Assembly: GCA_945829115.1 (NCBI GenBank)
Contig: CALZTP010000009.1
Span: forward strand, 1-43,615
Length of the DNA stretch: 43,615 nt
Source of the DNA: an uncultured bacterium
Lineage (GTDB): Bacteria > Bacteroidota > Bacteroidia > Bacteroidales > Bacteroidaceae
Direction of reading: 5' to 3'
Within the stretch, counting starts at the first letter, position 1, and each line of letters starts with the position of its first letter. Positions 15,324-24,393 of the stretch are shown one piece after another. The translations under genes were made by a program, and so were the position numbers. The notes under the pieces were generated by a model. That model saw nothing but the letters and a program-made list of their open reading frames with translations, was not told the origin of the DNA and searched no databases.

Positions 15324-16709
15324 ATGCGCCATATACTATCACTACTTACACTTTCTTTCTTTACTCTCTTTTCCTATGGACAAGATGTCACAACGCAGAT
15401 GCCAGAGGAGATACAACCAATTGTGGCACCATTCGACATGCCGCAACTGAATCGCCCACAATTCCCAGAGCGAAAAGAGAAAATCCGACGTAGTGCAGAT
15501 ATCCAGAAAACCATCGACCGATTGGCACGAAAAGGGGGAGGAACAGTCGTTATACCAAAAGGAAAATGGCTCACCGGCCGCATCACCCTGAAGAGTAATA
15601 TCTGTCTTCAGATTGACGAGGGCGCAGAGCTGCATTTCTCTGGAGAGGTGAACGACTACTTGCCTGCCGTGCCTTGCCGTAACGAGGGTGTCGACATCCT
15701 CGGTCCTGGCGCTATGATCTATGCCGATGGAGCTGAGAATATTGCCGTTGTGGGAAAGGGAAAGCTTGTTGCTCCTTCTCGTGATTGTGAGCTCTTAGAC
15801 ATCACCATGGCTGGAATCCCTGACATCGTGCAGGAGATTCCTTTCGCTGAGCGTCTCTTCGATGGAAGTAAGCCACGCTCCGCTTTTGGCTTCAACGCTA
15901 TGGAGGGCAAGCCAGAGCGAAATGCCAACGGCAGATACTACGGTACGCTCTGCCTTCCGGTCTTCTTCGGACCAATGAACAGTAAGAACGTGTTGTTAGA
16001 GGGTGTGACCCTCGAAGGCTCCATCTTTTGGAATATTGTCCCTATCTACTGCGAGAACATCATCATTCGTGGTGTGAAGGTAGAGAGTCATGGCATTGCA
16101 CGCACTGACGGCATAGACATCGACTCTTCTGTGAACGCACTCATTGAATACACCTCTCTCGACTGTGGCGACGACTGCTTCACGCTGAAAGCAGGGAGGG
16201 GTATGGATGGTGTGAAGAAAAACCGACCAACAAAGAATGTCGTTATTCGCCATTGTCACGCAAAGCGAGGTGCTGGCGGATTAACCGTAGGCTCTGAGAC
16301 GGCTGCCGGAATAAGCAATGTCTATATGCACGATGTGGTGATTGACGAGTCTTCATACGGAGTGTACTTCAAAACTCGCCGCCCAAGAGGTGGGGGAGGG
16401 GAGAATCTCTTCTTTGAAAGGGTGCGCATGAAGCAGCCAAAGCGTCGTGCCGTTTATTGGGATATGCTCGGCTCTCCTGTCTATGTTGGGAAGTTAGCTG
16501 AACGTTTCAATTCAGACAACGACCCTCGCCTGACTCCTTATTTCCGAAACATCCATTTCAAGGACATCACTGTAGATTCTTGCAAGGAGTTCCTGAAAGC
16601 TATCGGGCTTCCTGAGTCTCCTATCGAAAACGTTACCTTCGAAAACATCTCTTCTCCTTCCCATCAAACCGTTCTTCAGGATGTTGGTGCGTTTAGCATA
16701 AAATGGTAG
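15324..16709 (+). CDS. GH28 polygalacturonase
   Basis: A 461-residue glycoside hydrolase of family 28 with a signal peptide (MRHILSLLTLSFFTLFSYGQ). The early segment GGGTVVIPKGKWLTGRITL is typical of bacterial GH28. Catalytic motifs: TDGIDIDSS near residues 262-270 (the family's NxDG(I/F)D block), CGDDC near 280 with the Asp pair, GGLTVGSE as the counterpart of the G-H-G-x-S-I-G-S motif, although the usual His is replaced (RGAGGLTVGS), and FKTRRPRGGG for the substrate-binding RIK-type basic motif. These substitutions are common among Bacteroidetes GH28 and may reflect exo action or rhamnogalacturonan specificity. Expected role: hydrolysis of galacturonan fragments at the surface or in the periplasm. 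Operon position agrees. Confidence 0.9.
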   Translation: MRHILSLLTLSFFTLFSYGQDVTTQMPEEIQPIVAPFDMPQLNRPQFPERKEKIRRSADIQKTIDRLARKGGGTVVIPKGKWLTGRITLKSNICLQIDEGAELHFSGEVNDYLPAVPCRNEGVDILGPGAMIYADGAENIAVVGKGKLVAPSRDCELLDITMAGIPDIVQEIPFAERLFDGSKPRSAFGFNAMEGKPERNANGRYYGTLCLPVFFGPMNSKNVLLEGVTLEGSIFWNIVPIYCENIIIRGVKVESHGIARTDGIDIDSSVNALIEYTSLDCGDDCFTLKAGRGMDGVKKNRPTKNVVIRHCHAKRGAGGLTVGSETAAGISNVYMHDVVIDESSYGVYFKTRRPRGGGGENLFFERVRMKQPKRRAVYWDMLGSPVYVGKLAERFNSDNDPRLTPYFRNIHFKDITVDSCKEFLKAIGLPESPIENVTFENISSPSHQTVLQDVGAFSIKW

Positions 16710-16825
16710 GTGAAAGTCGAAAGTCAAAAGGTGAAAGACTAAAGTCAAAAGGTGATAGGAAAAAGGAAGTTTTACAGTTTATTTTGCAAAAACATAAAAA
16801 CACATATTAAACAAACAAAGCAACA

Positions 16826-18559
16826 ATGAATATCTTTAAGAAAACAGTATTCCTGTTGCCTCTCGCTCTATGTAGCGTTGCAGGATATGCTCAGTACCCA
16901 CAGTTAAGTAAAGAGGCAAAAGCAAAGATCGACTCAATGGAAGCGTCTTGGGCAAAGCATCAGGCGGAAGTGTGGGAAAAATGTGAGCCGATAATAATGA
17001 AAGAACATGCAGAAGGTAGACCTTATGTGCCTTGGGCAGGGCGTCCAACAGATCTCCCACAAACAAAGATACCGGCTTTCCCAGGAGCGGAAGGAGGCGG
17101 TATGTACAGCTTTGGCGGTCGTGGCGGAAAGGTATATGTCGTGACATCGCTTGCCGACTCCGGACCTGGCACCCTTCGTGAGGCATGTGAGGCTGGCGGC
17201 GCGAGAATCGTTGTCTTTAACGTTGCGGGAATCATACGTCTTGAGAGCCCACTGATTATTCAGGCTCCTTATATCACCATTGCTGGTCAGACAGCTCCTG
17301 GCGATGGTGTCTGTGTTGCCGGACAGACTTTCGGCGTTGACACTCACGATGTTGTTATTCGTCACATGCGATTCCGTCGTGGCGAGACATATGCACACCA
17401 TCGTGAGGACTCTTTCGGTGGTAACCCTGTGGGAAACATCATGCTCGACCATATCTCTGCCGAATGGGGACTCGACGAGAACATCTCTTTCTATCGCCAT
17501 ATGTGGCACCCTGGAGCTGACTACAAGGCTGAGAAGCGAGGAACCGTGAACGTAACCATCCAGAACTCTATCTCTGCCAAGGCTCTCGATACCTATCACC
17601 ATGCCTTCGGCTCTACGCTCGGTGGCGAGAACTGTTGCTTCATGCGAAATCTATGGGCAGACAATTCTGGTCGTAATCCCTCAGTCGGTTGGAACGGCAT
17701 CTTTAATTTCGTAAACAATGTTGTCTTCAACTGGGTTCATCGCTCTTCTGACGGTGGTGACTATCAGGCAATGTACAACTTCATAAACAACTACTACAAG
17801 CCAGGTCCTCTCACTCCAAAGGATACTCCTATCGGGCATCGTATTCTCAAGCCAGAGTCTGGCAGGTCAAAGCTTCCTTACAAGCAATACGGTCGTGTCT
17901 TCGCCACTGGAAACATCATGGAGGGCAACGAACGTGTGACACGCAATAACTGGGACGGTGGCATTCAGGTAGAGAGTCAGCGCGATACAGAGGGCTACAC
18001 AGAGCAGATGAAGGCTAACGAGCCATTTGCTATGCCTCATGTCACTATCATGGGTGCTCAGAAGGCCTATGAGTTCGTGCTCGACAACGCAGGTGCTATG
18101 TTCCCAACTCGTGACATCGTCGACCAGAGAATCATTGATGAGGTGCGCACTGGAAATGTCTACTACGAGAAGAAGCTTCCAAAGGACAACCCTTATGGTG
18201 ACACCAGTGGTCTTGCAGAGAAGTCAAAGGCAGAAGACGGTTCTTTCAAGTATCGTCGTCTTCCAAAAGATTCTTATAAGCTTGGCATCATCACCGACCC
18301 AAGGCAGATGGGTGGATACCCAGAATATCACGGTACTCCTCGCATAGACTCCGATGGCGATGGCATGCCAGACAGCTGGGAGCTGATGTACGGTCTTAAT
18401 CCAAACGACCCTTCTGATGCCGTTCTCGACTGCAACGGTGATGGATATACAAACATCGAGAAGTACATAAACGGTATTGACCCTCGCGTGAAGGTCGACT
18501 GGCGTGACCTCTCTAACAACTACGACACGCTCGCAGCAAAGGGTGGTCTCGACAAATAA
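16826..18559 (+). CDS. Secreted PL1 pectate lyase (second copy)
   Basis: A 577-residue paralogue of the enzyme at 3334-5088 with the same order of parts: signal peptide (ending GYAQ), a charged N-terminal helix region ending in RPTDLPQTKIPAFPGAEGGG, the SFGGRGGKVYVVTSLADSGP segment, and beta-helix rungs (ITIAGQTAPGDGVCVAGQ, DVVIRHMRFRRGE, NNVVFNWVHRSSDGG). The acidic DSDGDGMPDSWE tail near residue 508 is followed by a second DCNGDGYTN repeat, both likely calcium sites. It lacks the two inserts of the first copy. Preceding it is a 116-base gap with a direct repeat of AAAGTCAAAAGGTGA. Same expected chemistry, possibly on a different methylation pattern or chain length. Confidence 0.9.
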   Translation: MNIFKKTVFLLPLALCSVAGYAQYPQLSKEAKAKIDSMEASWAKHQAEVWEKCEPIIMKEHAEGRPYVPWAGRPTDLPQTKIPAFPGAEGGGMYSFGGRGGKVYVVTSLADSGPGTLREACEAGGARIVVFNVAGIIRLESPLIIQAPYITIAGQTAPGDGVCVAGQTFGVDTHDVVIRHMRFRRGETYAHHREDSFGGNPVGNIMLDHISAEWGLDENISFYRHMWHPGADYKAEKRGTVNVTIQNSISAKALDTYHHAFGSTLGGENCCFMRNLWADNSGRNPSVGWNGIFNFVNNVVFNWVHRSSDGGDYQAMYNFINNYYKPGPLTPKDTPIGHRILKPESGRSKLPYKQYGRVFATGNIMEGNERVTRNNWDGGIQVESQRDTEGYTEQMKANEPFAMPHVTIMGAQKAYEFVLDNAGAMFPTRDIVDQRIIDEVRTGNVYYEKKLPKDNPYGDTSGLAEKSKAEDGSFKYRRLPKDSYKLGIITDPRQMGGYPEYHGTPRIDSDGDGMPDSWELMYGLNPNDPSDAVLDCNGDGYTNIEKYINGIDPRVKVDWRDLSNNYDTLAAKGGLDK

Positions 18560-18594
18560 TCATTTTTCCCCCTCTCTTCGATAAAAAATAGAAT

Positions 18595-19275
18595 ATGCAT
18601 ACTGTAAAGAAAAGAATCTCTTTAGCATTCCTCGCCCTTACTCTTTCTCTCTCTGCCTTCGCACAGACGGTGCTGTTGAAGAGTGAGGGTCGCGAGGAGG
18701 CTTACGTGAACACAATTCTCTCTCGTGCAGAGAAAAACATCTCTGCCTTGAACCTTAGTGGGGAGAAGGCTACAAACGTGCGAAACATAGTAGCAAACAA
18801 ATACTTCGAACTCAACGATATCTATTCTGAAAGAGACAAGGCAATAAAGTTCGCAAAAGACTCTCTCTCTGGAGCTGAGAAAAACAAGGCGATTGAATTG
18901 GCACGCATGACGTGCGACTCTCGTCTCTACCGCTCTCACTTCGCCTTCCCTGCCTCGCTCTCCCTTTATCTCTCTCCAGAGGAGATAATTGTGGTGAAGG
19001 ATGCCATGACCTACAATAAGGTGAAGGTTACCTACGATGCTTACCTCGACGAAATTCCTTCTTTGAAAGAAGAGGAGAAGGCGCAGATATATGCCTGGAT
19101 GGTGGAAGCTCGTGACCTTGCCATCGATGCTGAGGGCAGCAAGCAGAAGCACGAGGTGTTCAATAAATACAAAGGTCGTGTGAACAACTATCTCTCAAAG
19201 CGTGGCTATGACCTCAACAAAGAGCGTGAGGCATGGTTCAAACGTTTAGAGGAAAGAAAGAAGGCAAAAAAATAA
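18595..19275 (+). CDS. DUF3826 family exported protein
   Basis: A 226-residue protein with a signal peptide (cleavage near AFAQ, residue 24) and an otherwise helical, highly charged body: EAYVNTILSRAEKNISALNL, VRNIVANKYFELNDIYSERD, then KYKGRVNNYLSKRGYDLNKE near the end. This pattern is what I know as DUF3826, which is found repeatedly at the end of pectin loci of Bacteroides and Prevotella, next to PL1 and PL9-type enzymes. No catalytic motif is apparent and its function is not known to me. It begins 35 bases after the second lyase and is followed by a strong terminator, making it the last gene of the operon. Confidence 0.8.
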   Translation: MHTVKKRISLAFLALTLSLSAFAQTVLLKSEGREEAYVNTILSRAEKNISALNLSGEKATNVRNIVANKYFELNDIYSERDKAIKFAKDSLSGAEKNKAIELARMTCDSRLYRSHFAFPASLSLYLSPEEIIVVKDAMTYNKVKVTYDAYLDEIPSLKEEEKAQIYAWMVEARDLAIDAEGSKQKHEVFNKYKGRVNNYLSKRGYDLNKEREAWFKRLEERKKAKK

Positions 19276-19296
19276 CCACTCACCTTTGTGTTTGAT

Positions 19297-19366
19297 CTGG
19301 CTGGAAGTCTGTACCACACTTTGCAAAAGAGATGTTTTGGTACTGGCTTCCAGCCAGCCGTTTTTT
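19297..19366 (+). terminator. Terminator of the pectin operon
   Basis: CTGGCTGGAAG at 19297-19307 pairs perfectly with CTTCCAGCCAG at 19347-19357; GTACC/GGTAC can pair inside. A run of six T follows at 19361-19366. It lies 21 bases beyond the DUF3826 stop. Confidence 0.85.
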
Positions 19367-19444
19367 CTATTGGCATTTATCCGACGACTTCGTCACTCAG
19401 TTGCTCTGCGTATAGGCTTTTAGACTAATCCCTTACAGAAAGTC

Positions 19445-19502
19445 AAGGTTAAGGTTGATGTGGTTAAGGTTGATGTGGTTAAGGTTGATGTGGTTAAGGT
19501 TT
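19445..19502 (+). repeat. 15-bp tandem repeat
   Basis: AAGGTTGATGTGGTT is repeated three times exactly from 19451 to 19495, with partial copies on both sides. It lies in untranslated DNA between the operon terminator and the next promoter. Confidence 0.9.
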
Positions 19503-19767
19503 AATTGTTTCAAAACTTTGGGTTCCTCTGAAGAATCATCCGAAAATTGGAACAATCATCTGAACTTCCAATCTTCTTTTCTCGCATTTTTTTTCGCTCG
19601 CAAGACATCGCTCATCAAACTATCTGTTTGTCTGTTATACATCAGCCCTTTCATCGCTTTACACCCTTTTTCTGCTTTTCTCTAATAAAATATAGAGAAA
19701 AATCATTTTCTTTCTTTGCATACAATAAAAAATCTTTTATTTTTTCGGCTTTCTGAGAATAAAAATG

Positions 19768-19775
19768 TAACTTTG
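19768..19775 (+). promoter_or_regulatory. -7 box upstream of the acyl-CoA ligase
   Basis: TAACTTTG matches the Bacteroidetes -7 consensus. The expected -33 position (near 19744) reads TTCG, a weak match. Transcription would start near 19782 and give a leader of about 195 bases. Confidence 0.5.
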
Positions 19776-19976
19776 CAAAGTATTCTCCTCCTTCACGAAG
19801 TCTATCGAATGAAAATGAAAGCAGGTAGATATTTCTGAAATGGAAGAAAGACGAGGAAAAATCGACTAACTTTCAGCTTTAGAAAATAGAACAGAGGGGT
19901 ATATCAATCGTGATCGTGTTTCCCCCCCACACACATCACTTTTTTTTCTCTTTTTAACAACGAACAAAAGATACAA

Positions 19977-21611
19977 ATGACCGAGCAAAGCTTTATCAAA
20001 ACACTTGAGACAAGCATCCGAAACAACTGGGAACGCAATGCTCTCTCCGACTATAAAGGTGATACCTTCACATATCAAGACGTGGGCATCATCATAACAC
20101 GATATCACTCTCATTTCCGGAGGCGTGGAATAAAGAAGGGAGACAGAATTGCTCTCTGCGGACAAAACTCCGCAAGGTGGGTGATTGCGTTTGTGGCTGT
20201 GGTGACCTACGGAGCTGTGGCAGTGCCTATCTTGAAAGACTTCCGACCAGAGCAGATATATCACATTGTGGAACATAGCGGCTCCCTCATTCTCTTCACG
20301 GGACGAAACATCCGAAAGATTATCAACGTGAAGGAGATGCCTGGACTTATTGAGATGTTGAAAATAGAAGATATTCTCGTTCCAGAGTCTTCTGACGACA
20401 GTGCCTCTGCCATGACTATCTCTTTCGATGCAGAGCAGTCTTCGGAAGAGATGTGTGTCTTGAACTACACTTCTGGTACTACGGGCTTCTCAAAGGGCGT
20501 CATGCTCCCTTACCGAGCTATGCTCAGCAATTTAGAGCATGGCATGGAAAGTCTCCAGAAGGTCCTTGTGCCAGGAACAAACATCCTCAGCATTCTTCCT
20601 ATGGCTCACATGTATGGTCTGATGATGGACCATGTCTGGGGCTTCGCCATGGGCTGCCATATCACGGTGCTCATGCGCCAGCCATCACCATCTGTTGTTG
20701 AGCAGGCTTTCAACGATATTCGCCCGCGAATCCTTATGTCTGTTCCTATGGTTTTGGAGAAGATGGTGAGAATGCGTGTCTTCCCGAAGCTTGAAGAGAA
20801 GAGAAACAGAATGTTGCTCTCATTGCCTTTAGTTGGTGCGGTGATGAAGTATTTCCTCCATCGCCATACAAAGAATATCTTTGGTGGGAAAATCTATCAG
20901 GTGGTGGTTGGTGGAGCGGCTCTGAACAATTCCATAGAAGATTTTCTTCGCAGCATACGGTTTCCAATCACTGTTGCCTATGGTGCTACGGAATGTGCTC
21001 CGTTGGTGAGCACCTCCAATTACCGTAAGCATAAGAAGAAGTCGTGTGGTTGTGCGGTGAAGAACATGACCATAGCAATCGATAGTCCCGACCCAAGAAA
21101 GATTCCTGGAGAGATCCTCTGCACGGGAAAAAACGTCATGCTTGGCTATTATAAGAACCCAGAGGTAACGGCAGAGACACTCTCTTCAAACACAGAATGG
21201 TGTAAGCTTCCAGAGAGCGAATATCCATGGTATCACACTGGCGATATGGGCGTTCTCGACTCTGATGGCTTCCTCTTTATTCGTGGAAGGAAGAAGAGCA
21301 TGCTCCTTGGACCTTCTGGGCAGAATATCTATCCAGAGGAGATTGAGGACTTGCTGAACAACAAGCCCTTTGTGAACGAGAGCATCATTGTTCATCGTGA
21401 CGATAAACTTGTGACGTTTATCTATCCTGACTTCGATGGCGCTTACTCTCATGGTCTTGACAACAAGGCATTGCTGAAAATTCTCCAGCGTAATCTGAAA
21501 GAGGTCAACGATCTTCGTCCCGCTTACGAGTTCGTTTCTTCAATAGAAATCTGCGACCATGCTTTCGAGAAAACTGCTAAGGGGTCAATAAAGAGATATA
21601 TGTATAGCTAA
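19977..21611 (+). CDS. AMP-forming acyl-CoA ligase
   Basis: A 544-residue member of the ANL superfamily (adenylate-forming enzymes). The phosphate-binding motif YTSGTTGFSKGV is at about residues 163-174, the YGATECAPLV motif lies mid-protein, and the hinge region reads YHTGDMGVLDSDGFLFIRGRKK near residue 419. NIYPEEIE is the usual C-terminal domain motif, and a final AKGSIKRY supplies the catalytic lysine. Expected reaction: activation of a fatty or other carboxylic acid with ATP, then transfer to CoA. It is transcribed alone and converges with folD across a long hairpin. Substrate length cannot be told from the sequence. No link to pectin metabolism is evident. Confidence 0.9.
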   Translation: MTEQSFIKTLETSIRNNWERNALSDYKGDTFTYQDVGIIITRYHSHFRRRGIKKGDRIALCGQNSARWVIAFVAVVTYGAVAVPILKDFRPEQIYHIVEHSGSLILFTGRNIRKIINVKEMPGLIEMLKIEDILVPESSDDSASAMTISFDAEQSSEEMCVLNYTSGTTGFSKGVMLPYRAMLSNLEHGMESLQKVLVPGTNILSILPMAHMYGLMMDHVWGFAMGCHITVLMRQPSPSVVEQAFNDIRPRILMSVPMVLEKMVRMRVFPKLEEKRNRMLLSLPLVGAVMKYFLHRHTKNIFGGKIYQVVVGGAALNNSIEDFLRSIRFPITVAYGATECAPLVSTSNYRKHKKKSCGCAVKNMTIAIDSPDPRKIPGEILCTGKNVMLGYYKNPEVTAETLSSNTEWCKLPESEYPWYHTGDMGVLDSDGFLFIRGRKKSMLLGPSGQNIYPEEIEDLLNNKPFVNESIIVHRDDKLVTFIYPDFDGAYSHGLDNKALLKILQRNLKEVNDLRPAYEFVSSIEICDHAFEKTAKGSIKRYMYS

Positions 21612-21650
21612 GGTTTCAGAAATAGCGATGTCAGTAGACATCAGAAAAAC

Positions 21651-21710
21651 AATAAGCGTGTCAATTTTCAACTGTAGCAATCACTGCAACTGAAGATTGA
21701 CACGCTTATT
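21651..21710. terminator. Long bidirectional hairpin between convergent genes
   Basis: The first 15 bases (AATAAGCGTGTCAAT) pair with the last 15 (ATTGACACGCTTATT), and the inner part continues as an imperfect stem to a short loop. It separates the ligase gene from folD and can serve both strands. Confidence 0.8.
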
Positions 21711-21716
21711 CATACT

Positions 21717-21748
21717 CTGACCTTTGGTCGAAGGTGCTCCCGCTCGGC
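21717..21748 (+). repeat. Dispersed palindromic element, diverged copy
   Basis: CTGACCTTTGGTCGAAGGT at 21717-21735 is identical to segments at 25065-25083 and 25235-25253; the following bases (GCTCCCGCTCGG) diverge from the ACTTCCACTCAG of the other two. The core can form GACC/GGTC or ACCTT/AAGGT stems. Confidence 0.8.
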
Positions 21749-21779
21749 AATAGAAAAGCAGGCTTTCAAGAAAAATCGG

Positions 21780-22658
21780 TTACTTGTAGAACTCCTTCTT
21801 GCCTGCCGCAAGAGTGTTCTTCATCAGCGAGCAGATAGTCATCGGACCAACACCGCCTGGAACAGGAGTGATGAAGGAGCACTTCTCTGACACCTCTTCA
21901 AAGAGCACGTCTCCAGAAAGGCGGAAACCACTCTTTCGAGAAGCATCTGGAACACGTGTGGTGCCTACGTCAACAATCACGGCACCTTCCTTCACCATGT
22001 CGGCAGTAACGAAACCTGGTCTGCCTATTGCTGCAATAATGATGTCTGCCTCACGACATTCCTCTTTGAGGTTCTTAGAACGACTGTGGCAAACGGTTAC
22101 AGTGGCATCGCCATATTCTTTCTGCATCATCAGCTGTGCCATTGGCTTTCCCACGATATTTGAACGTCCGAGAACAACGCATTTCTTTCCTGAGGTCTCG
22201 ATGTTATATCGCTTCAAGAGTGTTATTATGCCAAGAGGCGTTGCAGAGATGAAACAAGGGAGTCCGATTGCCATTCTTCCAACGTTGATAGGGTGGAAGC
22301 CGTCAACATCTTTCCGATAGTCGATAGCCTCAATGATTCTCTGTTCGTTGATATGCTTTGGCAATGGCAGCTGAACGATGAAACCGTCAACGTCATCGTC
22401 GTTGTTGAGAGTGTCTACGCATTTCAGCAGTTCCTCTTCGGTGATATCGTCTTCATAGCGAATGAGTGTTGACTTGAAACCGCATGCCTCACAAGCCAAT
22501 ACCTTGTTCTTTACATATGTCTCAGAGCCTCCATCATGGCCAACGAGAACAGCAGCAAGGTGAGGCTGCTTGCCTCCGCCTTCTACGATGCTCTTCACTT
22601 CCTCTGCAATCTCTGCCTTGATGGCGGCGGCTGTCGCTTTTCCGTCTATAAGTGTCAT
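21780..22658 (-). CDS. folD: Methylenetetrahydrofolate dehydrogenase/cyclohydrolase
   Basis: A 292-residue bifunctional FolD: it interconverts methylene-, methenyl- and formyl-tetrahydrofolate with NADP, supplying one-carbon units for purines and initiator tRNA. Family motifs are intact: [17 protein letters not shown] with the catalytic Lys, [25 protein letters not shown] in the Rossmann domain, and the C-terminal [18 protein letters not shown]. Length is normal. It lies 71 bases after ffh on the same strand, with no TAnnTTTG promoter in the gap, so cotranscription is likely. The gap instead holds a hairpin. Confidence 0.97.
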   Translation of the reverse strand: MTLIDGKATAAAIKAEIAEEVKSIVEGGGKQPHLAAVLVGHDGGSETYVKNKVLACEACGFKSTLIRYEDDITEEELLKCVDTLNNDDDVDGFIVQLPLPKHINEQRIIEAIDYRKDVDGFHPINVGRMAIGLPCFISATPLGIITLLKRYNIETSGKKCVVLGRSNIVGKPMAQLMMQKEYGDATVTVCHSRSKNLKEECREADIIIAAIGRPGFVTADMVKEGAVIVDVGTTRVPDASRKSGFRLSGDVLFEEVSEKCSFITPVPGGVGPMTICSLMKNTLAAGKKEFYK

Positions 22659-22680
22659 AGAATATTACGTTATTTAAAAT

Positions 22681-22723
22681 GTAGGTGATGCAAAAAAATA
22701 TATAGATAATTCTGCACACCTAC
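22681..22723 (-). repeat. Hairpin in the ffh-folD gap
   Basis: GTAGGTG-A-TGCA (22681-22692) pairs with TGCACACCTAC (22713-22723), an 11-bp stem with one bulged base and a 20-base AT-rich loop. On the minus strand the loop carries a T-run, so partial attenuation before folD is possible. Confidence 0.55.
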
Positions 22724-22729
22724 CTATGT

Positions 22730-24082
22730 TTATTTCCTTTTCATGGCACGCATAGCGTTTGCCATCTGCATCATCTTGCTCGAGCCCATGCCTGTAACCA
22801 TCTTCATCATCTTCCTTGTCTGGTCGAACTGCTTAAGGAGACGGTTCACCTCCTGAATATCTGTTCCAGAGCCTTTTGCTATTCGCTTGCGGCGTGACTG
22901 GTTGATGATGTCTGGATTCTCACGCTCCTTAGGCGTCATAGAACCAATGATCGCTTCGATGTTCTTGAAAGGATCGTCTGGGATGTCGATATCCTTAATG
23001 GCTTTTCCTATGCCAGGAATCATTGCCGCAAGGTCTTTCACATTTCCCATCTTCTTAACCTGCTGAATCTGACCAAGGAAGTCGTTGAAGTCGAACTTGT
23101 TCTTCCTAATACGCTTCTCAAGGCGCTTCGCCTCCTCTTCATCGAACTGCTGCTGAGCACGCTCCACGAGAGAGACAACGTCTCCCATGCCGAGAATGCG
23201 GTCTGCCATTCGCTCTGGGTGGAAGACGTCGATTGCTTCCATCTTCTCTCCCGTTCCAATGAACTTTATTGGCTTGTCGACAACAGTGCGGATAGAGAGG
23301 GCTGCACCTCCTCGGGTGTCACCGTCAAGCTTTGTGAGCACAACGCCATCAATCTCCAACTGCTCATTGAAAAGCTTTGCTGTGGCAACAGCCTCCTGAC
23401 CAATCATTGCGTCAACAACCAACAGGGTCTCCTGAGGAGAAACAGCATCCTTGATGTTTTTTATTTGCTCCATGAGCTCCTCGTCGATAGACTGGCGACC
23501 GGCGGTATCAACAATAACAATGTCATTACCATTTTGGCGAGCATGGCTGATGGCATTCTTTGCAACAGAGATAGGGTCTTTTGCCTCTGGCTCAATATAT
23601 ACTGGTACGCCAACCTGATCTGCGAGAACACGGAGCTGCTCCATAGCGGCTGGGCGGAAGGTATCGCAGGCTGCAAGGAGTGGCTTGCGATGCTGACGCT
23701 CCTTGAGCATCAGGGCGAGCTTTCCAGACATTGTTGTCTTACCAGCACCGTTCAAACCTGCCATGAGAATAACGGCAGGGTGCCCAGGGGTGGAGTCGAG
23801 CTTCATATCAGCTGCCTTACCGCCCATGAGGGCTGCAAGCTCATCGTGAACAATCTTCACCATAAGCTCTCCTGGCTTGATGGCGGTGAGCACATTCATG
23901 CCAAGCGCTTTTTGCTTCACAGTGTCTGTGAAGGTCTTTGCAACCTTGTAGTTCACGTCGGCATCAAGAAGGGCGCGACGAACTTCCTTAAGCGTTTCCG
24001 CAACGTTTATTTCGGTGATTTTTCCCTCACCTTTCAGAATCTTAAATGACCTTTCAAGTTTCTCGTTGAGATTTTCAAACAT
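22730..24082 (-). CDS. ffh: Signal recognition particle protein Ffh (SRP54)
   Basis: A 450-residue SRP GTPase of normal length. N domain residues about 1-85; G domain with P-loop GLNGAGKTTMSGKLA near 107-121, DTAGRQS (G3) and LTKLDGDTRGGAALS (G4 and the insertion-box region); then the methionine-rich M domain that binds 4.5S RNA and signal peptides, ending KMMQMANAMRAMKRK. It delivers nascent membrane proteins to FtsY. Upstream on the minus strand is a TAATTTTG -7 box at 24135-24128, placing the start of the ffh-folD transcript there. Confidence 0.98.
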   Translation of the reverse strand: MFENLNEKLERSFKILKGEGKITEINVAETLKEVRRALLDADVNYKVAKTFTDTVKQKALGMNVLTAIKPGELMVKIVHDELAALMGGKAADMKLDSTPGHPAVILMAGLNGAGKTTMSGKLALMLKERQHRKPLLAACDTFRPAAMEQLRVLADQVGVPVYIEPEAKDPISVAKNAISHARQNGNDIVIVDTAGRQSIDEELMEQIKNIKDAVSPQETLLVVDAMIGQEAVATAKLFNEQLEIDGVVLTKLDGDTRGGAALSIRTVVDKPIKFIGTGEKMEAIDVFHPERMADRILGMGDVVSLVERAQQQFDEEEAKRLEKRIRKNKFDFNDFLGQIQQVKKMGNVKDLAAMIPGIGKAIKDIDIPDDPFKNIEAIIGSMTPKERENPDIINQSRRKRIAKGSGTDIQEVNRLLKQFDQTRKMMKMVTGMGSSKMMQMANAMRAMKRK

Positions 24083-24127
24083 ATCTGTATTCTAATTGCT
24101 TTTTATTCAGTAATATAAAATAGGTTA

Positions 24128-24158
24128 CAAAATTAGTAAAAAATACTGTAAATAACAG
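24128..24158 (-). promoter_or_regulatory. ffh promoter
   Basis: On the minus strand TAATTTTG (24135-24128) matches the -7 consensus; 19 bases upstream is TCTG, a one-base variant of TTTG. Confidence 0.6.
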
Positions 24159-24316
24159 AAATAGATGCGTGTTTTTAAAGTACTATAACATTTTTACATC
24201 TAAAGCAGGTGTCTTGGTATATGTGAATAATTATGTTCTCCTACTCGTCTCTGGACATGATTTTCTGTAAAAAATCTTATAAAAGGGGAAAACCCATAAA
24301 GTTGTAGGGGTTTTCC

Positions 24317-24348
24317 TTTGGAGAAATCTTTTATTATGTGTAATTTTG
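24317..24348 (+). promoter_or_regulatory. Promoter of the glycine-zipper lipoprotein
   Basis: TTTG at 24317-24320, a 20-base spacer and TAATTTTG at 24341-24348 match the Bacteroidetes consensus exactly. The leader to ATG 24394 is about 40 bases. Confidence 0.8.
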
Positions 24349-24393
24349 CATGCAAAAGAAGTATTTTGACAATCAGAATTAAAAAACATAGTC

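Larger units (their letters stand above)
19276..19976. other. 701-base intergenic region after the pectin operon
   Basis: No gene is supported here. The stretch holds a terminator (19297-19366), a 15-bp tandem repeat (19445-19502), AT-rich sequence, a -7 box (TAACTTTG, 19768-19775) and a leader of about 195 bases with a C7 run near 19922 and a T8 run just after it. Confidence 0.7.
24083..24393. other. Divergent promoter region between ffh and the glycine-zipper gene
   Basis: This 311-base gap contains no gene. It has a minus-strand promoter for ffh near 24128-24155 and a plus-strand promoter for the lipoprotein at 24317-24348; the centre is AT-rich and unremarkable. Confidence 0.7.

Noticed and set aside
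19455..19756. Two short overlapping reading frames after the pectin operon
   Set aside because: They begin in a tandem repeat or AT-rich DNA and show no conserved features.
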